Assembly: GCA_011316305.1 (NCBI GenBank)
Contig: SAUG01000021.1
Span: 434,001-498,000, forward strand
DNA length: 64,000 nt
Source of the DNA: Rusavskia elegans
Taxonomy: Eukaryota; Ascomycota; Lecanoromycetes; Teloschistales; Teloschistaceae
Direction: 5' to 3'
Both the position numbers and the translations under genes were made by a program. The notes beneath the pieces were generated by a model. The model ran no database searches. It worked only from the letters and a program-made list of their open reading frames with translations, and was not told the origin of the DNA. Positions 38,798-50,493 of the stretch are shown in pieces. How positions within the stretch are numbered: position 1 is the stretch's first letter; each line of letters opens with the position of its first letter.

Positions 38798-39586
38798 TTA
38801 TACGCCTTGTCTGGGTCTATACGCTTCCTCGGGATATACCAGTTGATCTCCTCCCTTGTACTCTATATCTGCTCTTCGGGTCATATGCTGGCTACTGTCT
38901 ACTGCTTCGCTGCTCGTGAAGTCAGACATTGGGTAGCCCCCACTGTCTCCGCTCAGCTTTGAATAGGACTCGTTTAAGGCCAAACCCTTCTTGTAGGTGG
39001 CACTAGCAGGAGCTCGAATGCATAGGCCAGACCGTTCCGCATTCTTGGGGGTGTGGCTGCTTGTTGTGGTTCGCATAGGGCTCTTGTAGGACCGGAGACG
39101 GGTCGCCAAAGGACCTTTGTAGCGGTCGATGAAGGCGGGGAAGGCCAGCGAGCATGCGCAAATCAGGCCAACGTTGACTTCGAGAACACTGGAGCCTTTA
39201 GTATACAAATCCTTCGACAGCCATACGTGAGACATACGACCAGATTTCGATCCTCCCAAGATTCCATATGCGGTCTCGATCGACATATAATACTTGTGTT
39301 TTGGCAAGCCTGATGATGCTTGCAACCACAGCACTAGACTGATTAGCCTCAGCCCTTGGCTTCGCAACAATGGCCGACGTACAAGGCCGCAACACTGAAG
39401 ATGGCGATAACCCTCAACTTGCGCTGTGATTTCATGTTGAGGGACCAGACAGCCGGTATTGGTATAACGAGGACACAGAGATCGCTGACGACGTTGATGG
39501 CGCCAGATGCGTAGGGAAGGCTCTTGGGCGCAAGGCGATGCCCACGCAGAATTGTTGGATCCTAATACTTCTTGATCGGCGAATAT
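38798..39586 (-). pseudogene. Rhodopsin-domain gene, 3' half (exons 6-8)
   Basis: Exon 6 (39586-39383) carries the mutated W175 stop and the SGAINVVSDLCVLVIPIPAVW helix. Exon 7 (39333-39238) carries AVVASIIRLAKTQVLY. Exon 8 (39188-38798) carries LEVNVGLICACSLAFPAF and a hydrophilic cytoplasmic tail of about 100 residues rich in Ser, Thr, Lys and Arg. Introns 39382-39334 and 39237-39189 are each 49 nt with GT-AG ends and ACTAA- or CTAAT-type branch sites. The TGT-to-TAT change at codon 168 and TGG-to-TAG at codon 175 are both C-to-T at CpA on the plus strand, close to the insertion edge. Confidence 0.85.
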
Positions 39587-39843
39587 CCGAAGAGCGATGT
39601 GTTGCACCCCAGTGGTGGATTATTTTATCTATAGATAGAGTACGCTTATCTATCGATTAAAGCGTTTAGTAAGCCTTGTCTATAGATAAGTACGCCGTTT
39701 ATAGATATCTTCTATAGATAGTATCTACTAATAGAAACGCTGCGATCTATAGACCGGCCCGTTTTATCTATAGATAGAGATAACGTATAAGGTATTTTCC
39801 GGGTTTTCTTTTCTCTTTTCGCTTTTCGTCTTCCTTTTTCTTT

Positions 39844-40246
39844 TGTTACGTCTATGATTCTACAGAAGTACTTACGTTTATTAATCAGACAAACGGACCA
39901 ATAGCGCAATCCAATTAGAGCCGCTAGGGCCGTAGGGCCGCTTCTATTTAGTAGGTCGACTCTATCGAATATATCGGTTCTTTTACTATATATATCGCTT
40001 CTTATTTCTATTAGATAGCTTTTCTCGTTAGTCGTTAATATAATTATTAAATACCTTTAGTTATTCTCTTTTTAATTACTTCTATAACGAAGACGTTTTA
40101 TAGTATTATAACTATACCTTTATAGTAATATAGAATTAGTTATAATAATTTTTACTAGAATTCCTTTTTTATTTAGTAAATTAGACTACGTCTATAGCTA
40201 TAGTAAGATTTAAATATTACGTTTTATAATATATAGAAATATTATA
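39844..40246 (+). repeat. Copia-A 5' LTR
   Basis: 403 bp, starting TGTTACGTC (unmutated TG) and ending ATATTATA. It is followed by the TTTTAATAATTTACTATATT internal start that is shared with 56612 onward and, inverted, with 13029. Confidence 0.85.
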
Positions 40247-42768
40247 TTTTAATAATTTACTATATTAGTCTCGTTATTTCGCTCTATAGATCGAAGCGAT
40301 ACTATTAAAACGGCAACGTCTAATATCTATAAAAAAGATAAAAGATCTTTAAAACTATAGTTTATCTAGATAAATATCTATTTTATATTATATATAAACA
40401 AGTTTTCTAATAAATTAGCTAAAAATCTATTAATAATATTATATTTAAAAAGGATAGATTTTAATTAGATATAGTTCTATATAGAAAACTATTTTAATAA
40501 TTCGAAAAGTTAAAAAAAAGATAAAATTTTATAGATTTTCTATATTTTCGGTAATCTAATTATAGCTATAAAAAAGGTCTTCGAAAATAATAAAAAAAAT
40601 AGAATAATAGAAAAGAAACAAATAGTTTTAAAATAGTAAAAGTCGATAATTATTTATACTATTTAATTTAGAATATTAGTTTATAAAATAGACGAGAATA
40701 ATTTAGTTCTAAAAGTTTACTTCTATAAAAAACTTTATATAAAAGTTAAAGAAGCTATAGTAGTAACTAACGAATTGGATTCCCTAGTATTTCTAATCGA
40801 ATTTATAACTAGAATTGATACTATATAGTATAAAATTTATTTAGAATAATAGACGCTAAATAAAATAGAACCCGTTAAAAAATAGCCTAAAGGAAATTTA
40901 ATAGAACTTAATACTATTAAAAATAAAGGATCGCGGACTAAAATTTATTATTTATATAGAACGACGGGATATTTTAAAAGAAATTACCTAACTAAAAAAA
41001 TAATAGAAATAACAGAATACTAGTTTAAAGTAATAAAAAAAATTATCCGGAAAAAAGACTGGAAAATATATAACTAAAAGTTAAATAGTCTACTAAAATA
41101 TTTGTTTTTTTATCTATTTATTGGATAAAAAAAGATTAGAATAGTATTTTATAAAACTAAAAAAAGTAAAAAAAAAACTAATACTAGAATTTAAATTATA
41201 TAAAATAGAAAAACCTTTTATAGTAGTATTTAAAGTTTAAATCGGAGTTTATAAAATAATAGCTTTTATAAATAGAAAAAACAATAAAATTATAAAAAAG
41301 TTATACGATTAGATTAAACAATATATTTAAAAATATTTCTAATAAAATAACAGAATTATAGAAATTAAAATTTAAATAAAAAATAGATTTATTAGAGGTT
41401 TAGACTTTATAATTATCGAAAGCTCTAGATAATATATTATATTAGAAAATAAATAGAAAAAAATAATCTCTAGAATATTAATATATAAAAGTACCGTTAG
41501 AAAAAGAATAGAACTATAAATAATATATCTTTTTATATATAAAAACTTTATATATAAAAAACTGGATATCGTATTAAATAAAAACTATAAATAAATTAAA
41601 AAAATCGACGTTTTTTTTTTAAAAAAAAAGGAGGCGAAGTATAGGAAACAAAAATCTAGAAAGAATACTACTATCTATTAATATAATTAGCTTTAAAAGT
41701 TAATAAAAACTAAAAAATAATCTAAAGATTATAGATAGACGATATTAAAAAATTCTATTAAAATATTATTAAAAAAATAGAAAAAGTCGAATATAATTCT
41801 ACGCCAAAATTAAACGGAATACTAAATCTTATATAAAATATATAATTAAAAAATAAAAAGTCCCCGATTTTATTAATATAAAATAAAATAGTAGCTAAAA
41901 AAGAAAAATTAGTAGAAATATTAAAAGGGACGGAAATAATCTATAATATTAATATATAACCGAATAAAAAAAAGAAATTATATAAAGAAATTTTTTACTA
42001 GATATTCTTTTATAAAGACGTTTCTAAAAGTTTAAAGAAGTTAAATTCTTTAAAAAATCGGTTAAAATTATCGAAACTAAAATTAAAGAAAGATTTATTA
42101 GACGCTTTTTATACGGCTAGTATAAATATTCCGGTTAAATCGAAGGTTTTATAATTATTAAAATCGTTAAATCTAGATAAAATTCGCTTTTTCTAAATAA
42201 TAAAATTATCTTTCTTTTTTTCTAAAACTTTAAATTATTAAATAAAACGAATTTACTTTATAAATAAACGACGAAGATTTAATTTATAAATAGATAAATT
42301 ATTACGAATTTTCGTTTAATAGAAATATAATAAATAAATTGTTTTATTTTTAGTAGAATATTCGAATATAGTATTTTTAATTTTAGAACGAAATTTAGCC
42401 TTTTCGGCTTTAAGATATTTTTTTACGATAAGTTAATAATAGATTAAATAATAAAACGCTCGAAATATATAGGTTTTTTCGAATATAAAAATATTATAAA
42501 ACTTTTTAAATTTAGTATATTTTCTATAGATATTAGTATTCGAAAAAATTTTATAAACTTTAAAAAAATTCTAAAAATAACGATTATAAAAAAATATAAT
42601 TTTCATTCGACGTTAGATATATTAATATAACTAAAAATATGAAATTCGACTACGTATAATAAAAGTTAAAAAGAAAAAAAGAAAATAAAAATGATAAAAT
42701 AAAAAGACGGACAGATTTATACCCCGTAGCTAATATATACTAGATAAAAAATATTATAAAAAGAGCCG

Positions 42769-43171
42769 TATTACATCTATAAATCTATAGGAGTACTTAC
42801 GTTTATAAATTAGATCAACGGACTAATAGCGTAGTTTAATTAGAGCCGTTAGAGCTATAAAGCTATTTTTATTTAGCAGGTCGGCTCCGTCGGATACGTC
42901 GGCCTCTTTACTATATATATCGCTTTTTATTTCTATTAGAAAGCTTTTTATATTAGTTTTTAATACAATTATTAAATATCTTTAGTTATTTTCCTTTTAA
43001 TTACTTCTATAATAAAGGCGATTTATAATATTATAACCGTATCTTTATAGTTTTATAAAATCAGTTACGATAGCTTTTACTAGAATTCTTTTACTATTTA
43101 GTAGTTCGGATTACGTCTATAGCTATAGCTAGATTCGAACGTAACGCTTTTTGATATACAGAGACGTTATA
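42769..43171 (+). repeat. Copia-A 3' LTR
   Basis: 403 bp, equal in length to the 5' LTR. It starts TATTACATC and ends GACGTTATA. A T-rich tract of about 20 bp follows at 43175-43194. Confidence 0.85.
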
Positions 43172-43309
43172 TCCTTTTTTTTTTTTTTTTTTTTCGTTTT
43201 TCGTTAACTGTTTTCAATTTAGTCGTTTTGTTATAGAATACGTCCAGAATATCTGATATACGTAATACTATCTATAAAAATCTAATTTTCGTAATCTATA
43301 TTTTATTAA

Positions 43310-43873
43310 TAGACTTGCCGGATTAGATCAAATTTCTATCGAATCGTTAGATATCCGATCCAATTTTAGTAATTCGATTCGAATCCGATCTAATTAGATA
43401 ATATATTTAATATATTATCATTTTAATATTTTAATAAAAGTAATATATTTATATATTATATTTTCTTAAATTAGAACCTTTTTAGCTAGCGTAGTTAATT
43501 AATTAGAATTCTTTTAGTAAATTTATATTAAAGTTATATTAGCTTTATACTTTTATACTAGAATTTAACGGTTTTAACGGATCCGATTAGATTATAATTT
43601 AGAATCCGAAATCCGGTCGGATCGAATTATATTTGAATCTAATCCGATTCGGATCGGATCGGATTAGTTAATTCGGGTTAAATTGGCTACTTCGATCCAA
43701 AGTGGCGATCCGACTTCGCGATAAACGTGGCTAACGCGTTAAAATTACTAGTTAAAGTTAGTTTCCTTTATAATACGGTTAGAAACTCGGGTCGATTCCT
43801 CCGATCCGAGTTCGAAATCCGACAAAACGGCCAGACTAATCCGGATTCGAAATCCGATTCGATAGTCAATCTA
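43310..43873. mobile_element. hAT-like MITE, family 1, with nested MITE family 2
   Basis: Ends TAGACTTGCCGGATTAGATC and CGATTCGATAGTCAATCTA. The 8-bp target duplication TTTATTAA is perfect at 43302-43309 and 43874-43881. The 160-bp MITE family 2 lies inside at 43679-43838. Without it and one 8-bp duplicate, the element is 396 bp, the same size as the copy at 16743-17138. Confidence 0.9.
43679..43838 (+). mobile_element. MITE family 2, 160 bp, nested
   Basis: Reverse complement of 23005-23164 over its whole length. Starts TAAATTGGCTACTTCGATCC and ends AAAACGGCCAGACTA. Flanks ATTCGGGT and ATCCGGAT differ only by transitions, implying an original ATCCGGGT duplication. This copy is less mutated than the other. 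Confidence 0.9.
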
Positions 43874-44345
43874 TTTATTAAATTCGATATAAAGAACTTT
43901 ACTTTTAGAAACTTGGCTTTTCGTAAAAAGACCGTCGCGACTACGATAAATAAGACTCAAGTTAAATAACGACGCTTTACGGAAACAGAAAAATAGATAG
44001 GTAAAATAGTAAAAGATTGGATATATATTTCTGACGATTAAAAATAAAGAGACGGCGGCGATAGCGGCGATAGCGACGATAATATAAAAGATAGAAACTT
44101 TAAACCTCCGCGTATACGTCGGCAGCCTAAAAAGTAATAAATTTGATAGTAATAGAATCTATAATAAAATAAAAACTTACTACCTGACGTTATCTATACA
44201 AAAGGGTGCCTCTATCTATAGATAGAGCGCCGCTATCTATAAATAAAGGCGTAACCGTCGGTAGACGATCTACGGAGGATATCTACGCCTGGTGGCGTCG
44301 TCTATAGATAAGTAGTTCTATCTATAGATGGCGAGGATCCACTAC

Positions 44346-45051
44346 TGGAGTGTAAAAGTTGCGAAGAACAATCCGATATAGGTGCCCAGCAGAAGGTTTA
44401 TGGCGGCTCCAAGGATCCATCTCATCCTTAGACTTGGTTTGAAGATGCGCCAGTAGGAGAGTAGGCAGGAAAGCTTGATAATCGCGACAAGTGGCAAGCT
44501 GAAGAATTGTGCGATGGTGAGCATCTGCAGGCCATGACGTTCAGTAACTTCTCTTCAAGCGTCAGAGGATGGCATTACCTTGAGGGCATCGGGTACTTGC
44601 GGTGCTGGTATATCCTATAGATGGCGACCGAGTCCACGAACATTCCCTACCAGAGGTCAGAAGGGCTCCCTATATCCCAGATCTCGGCGACCACTTACCG
44701 ACTAGTAACAGAGCCGAGAAGACGATTGTCAAGGCCTGGGCAGGTAAGATCCTAACCTGCACAGATTTCGCCTTCTGCACTCACGTAGGCAAGCATACAG
44801 CAATCTATCATGAATAATCAGCAGTAAATTGTGGAATAGAGCAGCATATATTCACAGTCATCGAATCCGATCTTTCAACTGATGAATCTTCGAGTATAGA
44901 GTCTGATTACGATATAGTATATCACAAAGAAGTGGTATACCGAATGCAGCGCAATCTCGCTGCTGATTTAATTCGGAGGGTCAACAAAGTTCGACTCTGT
45001 TCCTGGTAGAGGTGGTAAAAATATAACGGGTCGGCCGGAGGGGACATACAT
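44346..45051 (-). pseudogene. Rhodopsin-domain gene, 5' half (exons 1-5)
   Basis: The start ATG is at 45051. Exon 1 codes a Pro-rich N-terminus (RPVIFLPPLPG), then the first helix and RLYTRRF. Exon 2 is only 20 nt. Exon 3 codes ALTIVFSALLLV. Exon 4 carries GLGRHL and the W95 stop. Exon 5 carries two membrane helices. Introns are 51, 49, 52 and 54 nt with GT-AG ends. Codon 28 is TAA in place of Gln, and codon 59 is TGA in place of Trp. The donor of intron 5 (GTAGTG, 44345) survives. Confidence 0.85.
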
Positions 45052-45111
45052 TGCAACGTCAGCTAATATAAAAGTTTACGCGAATTGAACGTGGACTTTT
45101 ACGATACTAAA

Positions 45112-45330
45112 TGAGAGCCTGCATAGGGGTTATCATGATGGAGATACAATTTGGTCAGATGTATATTAACCAATGGGGTTGGATTACTAATTACAGGAAG
45201 CTTTTGATTATACCTAAATAGGTTTAACGTAGTTTTAACGAATCCTACTTTTCCTTTACCGATTCTCTCTATAGAATTCTTTTCTATAGCTATAATTATC
45301 TATCTATATACTGCTGCCTATATATTTATA
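45112..45330 (+). repeat. Copia-B 5' LTR
   Basis: 219 bp, starting TGAGAGCCTGCATAGGGG. The first 100 bp keep CA and TG dinucleotides, while the corresponding part of the 3' LTR is mutated. From about 45215 it is RIP-mutated and ends TATTTATA. The next bases GTTATAAACCCGGTATC are the candidate primer-binding site. Confidence 0.95.
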
Positions 45331-45344
45331 GTTATAAACCCGGT

Positions 45345-48300
45345 ATCGTATACTACTATACGACTATTATTATTATTATTATTTAAATAATCTATTACCG
45401 AAGAAATAGTCGCCTTTATAGATCGACTTATTATAATTTACCTAGGCGGATTCTACTATTAAGAATTTACTTTAATCTAGAAGTTTATCTACGCGAGTAA
45501 TTAAAAAGCTAAAGTCCTCGACTATTACTTCTAGTAATTAATAAAAAGCTATCGGAAGCTCTATATAAAAAACGGCCTAAAAAAAAACTTTTTCGCCCGA
45601 ATAATTTTCCTTTTAATTTATTAATTTATTAACGTATTATTATTATAAGTAAACGCGAAGTTAAATTGGTTTTATCTAAAGACTAGGACTAATAGCTCGC
45701 TATCGTTAAAGCTAAAGTAACGAGCCTGCTCGTCTAGAATTTAATTAATCTATCGAAAAACGAAAAGCCTCTATACCGTATAAAATCTATAAAGCCTAAA
45801 CTAGCTATATTTCCGGCTAATACTTTTACCGAAGTTAAAGTAAAAGCGAGAGAGGATTATAAAGACGTAAAAAAGGACTATAAGAAAGAATACTCGCGCT
45901 AGAAATACTAGGTCGAAGCCTTTACTAAAATAGTCGAATATATCTATAATATAGTATCCGCTAGTAATATTATCTTTATTTAAGACGTCGAAGTTTATTT
46001 CCAGAATCTTCTTCGAGTATTTAAAGCCAGATTAGTATTAACGGACTCGGTATAAATATTAGAGGTCGAACGCCTCTATAAGAAAGTCTTAACGGGCTCT
46101 ACTACTAAATAAAGCTATAAGATATAATTCGATAACTATATCTAGATATATATAAAAGCTAAATATATAAGGATAATAGAAATTAAAAATCTTCGGCGAA
46201 TATACCGAGATTTCTTTTTTACTATTTCGGGCCCTATACTAATCCTCGCCTAAATATATAAAATTCTACTCGATAAAATTACCGATTATAAAATCTAGTA
46301 CTTTAAATTTATTAAAAAGTTCCGTACCTATATTAGGTTATATAATATTAAGTATACGGTAGTATACTACTACGCTTTCGCCGCCGAAAAAGGTTCTTCT
46401 AATAACGAAAATAATAAGGGTAAAAATAAAGGAAAAGGAAATCCTTCCTTTCGAAATTAAAGTCCTATACCGCTACTATATATCTACGGCTTTAAATATT
46501 AGTTTAGTAATTACTGGATTCTATATAACTATTTCGGCTTTAAATATCCTAAGTAACTATCGAATTAGAAATCTAAGAAGGAAACTATAAAGGAAGTTCG
46601 CGATAAATTTAATAACGATACGGAAAAGAAAAATAAAGTTAAAGTAAAAATTAATAGGTTAATTAAATTCGCTAAATAAAAAGAAGAAAATAAAGATAAA
46701 CCTCTTTAATTAATAATAGTAGAAGACAGTACGTTTACTATATTCTCTAGAAGCTTCGCTATTAATATCTACTTTCGATCCTCCTGGATACTCGATAGCG
46801 GTTTAGTAATTAATATCTATAATAATATAATAGCCTACCGTTTTATTCGTAAAAAGAAATATATAGACGGATTATATATAGTTTCCGGTAAAGAACCTAT
46901 AGTAATTATTATCTATAGCTAAATACCTATTACCGTCGATTATCTTTAAAGTAGTAAATAGATTATAATTATATATATCGCCTATATTTTAGAGTTTATA
47001 ACGAATTTAGTATCCGAATCTTACTTTAAAAATAAGAGTAAACTCTTCCGCGACGGCGAGAGCCGCTGTATATAACGAGCAGGTTAGATAATCTTTATAT
47101 ATAAAAAAGCTGGAGGTTATTATCTGCTCGAAGATAATATAAATAGTTATAGAGATATAGTACTAGTAATATTTACTACTTTAATAGTTAGATCCGGTAT
47201 AATATATTAATAGTATTATCTACTTATTTACGCTACTAATAAAGCTATATAGTATCTATTATAAATAGTTAAAAGAGTAAAAGTTACGGATAATACTAAA
47301 GCGCCTATAAGTAATAAATATAAAACCTACGCTGAATCTAAAGTTTATTAATTAATTTCTCGCTCGTATTATAAGTTAGAGAATTCGGACAAGCCCTTCT
47401 ATCGTATTACCTACGATCTTATTCCTCTACTAGTTAGTTTTAATAAATACGAATAGATAATATATATCGTCTACGCTAAAACGGACTTCTATATAGTATT
47501 TATATATCGTATTAAAGATAAGACGGTTTATTATATTAAAAAGGTAATTAAGATTATCGAAACGCGCTATAAATATAAAGTCGTCTTCCTTAGATCAGAT
47601 AGGGAAAGAACGCTTTTAAATAAAGAATTTAAAAACCTTCTAATAGAGCTAGGTATTATTTAAAAAACTTTAGCGCCGGCGATTTCTAAGTAGAATAGAT
47701 ATTCGGAACGCCTAGGTTATATCTTTATTATTAAAGTAAGGTTATTAACTATTACCTTAGGTCTACCGGAATATCTATTTCTTTAGATTATCGAAACTGC
47801 TGCCGTAATAATAAACCGTACCTCTAAAAAGAAACTCGGATAGAAGACCGTTTATAAAATTGTTATAGGTAATCGTCTTTATCTAGGCTATTTACGTATA
47901 TATAGCTATAAAGCCTATATATTAAATAAATATATTCCGCGTAAAGATAAGCTTTTTCTAAAAGCTTATACTGGTTTTCTAGTAGAATACGAAAGTACTA
48001 ATATCTATAGTATCTAGATTCCTAGCTAGCGAAAGGTAATTATAACCCGCGACGTTATATTCGATAAGACCTAGTTCTATTCCTCTAGAGAAATTAATAT
48101 AACTTAATTAAAAAGAAAGCTATTTATTTATATTATACTCGATATTTAGTATATAGATCCTCCGAAAGAAAACCTAAATAATAGTAGTAATAGTAAAGAT
48201 AAAGTAGTTATCGTTTATAAACCCGTAGAGCTAAATTAAAAGTAACCTATAGAAAAACTAAATAGTAAAGGTAAAGAAAAAAAGTATTCCTTCCTATCTT

Positions 48301-50450
48301 CCTTAAGCCCTTCTACTATAGAAGGTAACGATTTATCTACCGTTAGAGGTAATAATATTCTTTAAAATTCAGATAATAGAATAGTAACTGGAGCTATATA
48401 TAATTTAAACGATACGTACCTCGAAAATAAAAATAATTTTTATAACGCCGCCGAGTAAATAATATCTAAATCTAAAAAGTCTCGACTTTATTATAAAGTA
48501 AAAAAAGATAATATTATTCCTAAAAGGGTATTATACCGTCGGAAAATAACTAAACGAGGTAAAATAATAAAAAAAAAAAAAAAAAGAGGTAAAGCGTATA
48601 TAGTAATACTATAGTAAATAATCGATAAAGGATTAAAGGTATTTTATATAGTATTTAGTATATATATTACTACTCGATTACTTTATAAAAAAGATTTATC
48701 GGTACTATAGAAATTTAAACCTCTTCTATTAAATATAAAATATTATCGGAATTAACTTCTACTAGAACTAAAATACTAGTAGGATATATTAAAATATCCG
48801 CTTATAAAAGGTTTCTTCGAGGCTATTACTATCGAAATCAAGGCTCTTTAAATAAAAAAAACCTAGAAGGAAATACCTCTCGATAAAGTAATAAAAAATA
48901 ATAAGACAGCGATTTTAACTATATAGATATTTAAATATAAATTCGATAACTAAAGCTATTTACTTAAATTTAAAGCTCGCTTCTATACTAGAAGTATTTT
49001 ATAAAATACTACGGCGAATATATATATAGTAATATTAATTATACGTATTTTCCGAATACTAATAATAATAGTTATATTCTTCGGTCTCGAGACTCGCTAA
49101 TATAACGCCGTTAATACCTTTACTAATAGCGAGATTAATAAACCGATATATATTAAAGTTCTTTATAGATAGACAGGACCTAAATTAATTTTACTATACT
49201 TGCTTCGAGTACTATATAGCTTTAAATAATCGCCTGCTTTATAGTATCGCTATCTTTCGGAAAGCTTTACCGAAATAGATTTCTAAACCGTCCCCGGTAC
49301 CGAGTATTTATTTATTAATTAGTATATATTACTCTTTTTCTTTATAGATAATATTGCTGTTATATATAAAGTAAGATATAAAAGATACGTTAAAGAATTC
49401 TAAGCGAAGCTCTTTAAATAATATAAAATAAAATATTTTAATAAAATATCCTAGTTCCTAGGTATTAGGATAATATATAACAGGAAAGCTCGTCGGCTCT
49501 ATATATACCAGGATTCGTATATTAATAAAATTATAAAAAAATACTATATCGATCTCTCTAATAATATATCTAAAATACCGCTAGTTAATATAGAAATCTT
49601 TAGGAAAAATCCCGATTAGGTAGAACTATAGCGAATACTGGCCTACTAGTAATTTATTAGTTTAATTAACTTCGCAGCAGTTATAATATAAGCAGATATT
49701 TTATTTACTATATTAAAGCTTTTAGAGTTCCTAGTAAATCTATCGGAGCGTTCTTACGTAGTAGTAATTCGAACTATATAGTATTTAAAATATATAAAAT
49801 TCTACTCTATTATATATAACGCGGAAGTAATAGATTCGAATACTATCTTTATTATCTTATTAGATACGTTATTCGCCGATAACCCGGATACTCGCTATAG
49901 TTCCTAGAAATATTACTTTAAGTTATTCGACAGTTTTATCGATTAGAAGGCCTCTAAATAGAAAACGGTTATATTAAACTCTACCGAAGCCGAATTATTT
50001 ACCGTATCTATAATAGGAAAAGAGCTTATCTAGTAGAATAGATTTTTTAAAAAGATTTTATTAGAACCGGCGTATATACTATATATCTAGATAGATAATA
50101 TATAGATAATCCGTATCTTTAAAAGCGTTAACTTATAGTTTATATTAAAGCTCTGCTATATAGATATTTATTATTATTAACTTCGCTACGAAGTTAGGAA
50201 TAGGAATATTAATATTAAATTTACGGCCTCCGTAGTAATTCTAGTAGACGGTTTTATAAAAACTCTATCTATATTATATTATAAAGAGTTTATTAAACTT
50301 TTAAGATTCCAGAATATACCTCTAAATAAATAATTAAATTATAATTCTAGTCCTAATAACTATAGTATCGCTAGCGTCTATAGCTCGATTAATACTAGTC
50401 CGATTTATATAGAGGATAAAGCCTCTAATAATATATAAGGTTATCTAGTA
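45345..50450 (+). pseudogene. Copia-B gag-pol polyprotein, RIP-inactivated
   Basis: With RIP stops ignored, one plus-strand frame family shows, in order: gag; a CxCG-x3-H-x4-CW zinc knuckle, now with Tyr for Cys (46479-46517); protease WILDSG (46785-46802); integrase core (about 47395-47890, including YKVVFLRSDRE); reverse transcriptase (about 48670-49600, with the FFIDNIA form of the F-V-DD box at 49335-49358); and RNase H with the STEAEL-like segment (about 49985). The C-terminus is near 50450. Stops are TAA/TAG at former Gln and Trp codons. The order and motifs are those of Ty1/copia Pol; none of the enzymes can be made from this copy. Confidence 0.9.
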
Positions 50451-50493
50451 GGATTAAACTTATTATATACGTCGTAATAATTCTAAAAAGATA

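Larger units (their letters stand above)
39844..43171 (+). mobile_element. Copia-A element, 3.33 kb, complete
   Basis: Two 403-bp LTRs (39844-40246, 42769-43171), with flanks TCTTT and TCCTT (5-bp duplication differing by one transition). The internal 2.5 kb reads, with RIP stops ignored, as a gag-like segment with a CCHC knuckle CYxC-x4-H-x4-C (40940-40985), then integrase-like text around 41280-41620. No reverse transcriptase motif was found in the remaining 1.1 kb. The copia assignment rests on the short gag-integrase order and is moderate. The small size suggests a non-autonomous or deleted element. Confidence 0.75.
39621..44334. mobile_element. TIR-type DNA element with subterminal palindromes, carrying nested elements
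   Basis: Inserted in intron 5 of the rhodopsin-domain gene. The flanking GGAT at 39617-39620 and 44335-44338 is a possible 4-bp target duplication. Both ends are packed with the palindromic word TCTATAGA, usually as CTATCTATAGATAG (at least five in 39621-39780, four in 44200-44334), in an inverted layout. Removing Copia-A (39844-43171) and the MITE (43310-43873) leaves about 0.8 kb. On the plus strand just before the right end, an Asp/Ser/Gly-rich tract followed by FKPPRIRRQPKK and a stop (about 44046-44143) may be the C-terminus of a lost transposase. The superfamily was not recognised. Confidence 0.6.
38798..45051 (-). pseudogene. Rhodopsin-domain (PTH11-like) integral membrane protein gene, split and broken
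   Basis: Eight exons can be joined in phase over 397 codons: 45051-44856, 44804-44785, 44735-44699, 44646-44579, 44524-44346, then after an insertion 39586-39383, 39333-39238, 39188-38798. Family hallmarks: an early RLYTRRF segment and GFDDY, GLGRH, the AQFF...KLSCLLSYWRIF helix, SPIKKY before DPT, the SGAINVVSD helix, and EVNVGLICAC. Such fungal proteins have seven membrane spans, and some (PTH11 group) are surface receptors; the role here is unknown. A 4.7-kb insertion (39621-44334) lies in intron 5, whose acceptor now reads GG. Stop codons occur at codons 28 (44968-44970), 59 (44875-44877), 95 (44615-44617) and 175 (39562-39564), replacing Gln or Trp. Copia-B sits 61 bp upstream of the start. 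Non-functional. Confidence 0.85.

Noticed and set aside
39053..39313. 86-codon plus-strand open frame
   Set aside because: It is antisense to exons 7-8 of the rhodopsin-domain gene, which have family motifs and matching splice phases.
43727..43969. 80-codon plus-strand open frame
   Set aside because: It starts inside a nested MITE and runs across its end into another element, so no single gene can account for it.
44602..44817. 71-codon plus-strand open frame
   Set aside because: It is antisense to exons 2-4 of the rhodopsin-domain gene and crosses its introns.
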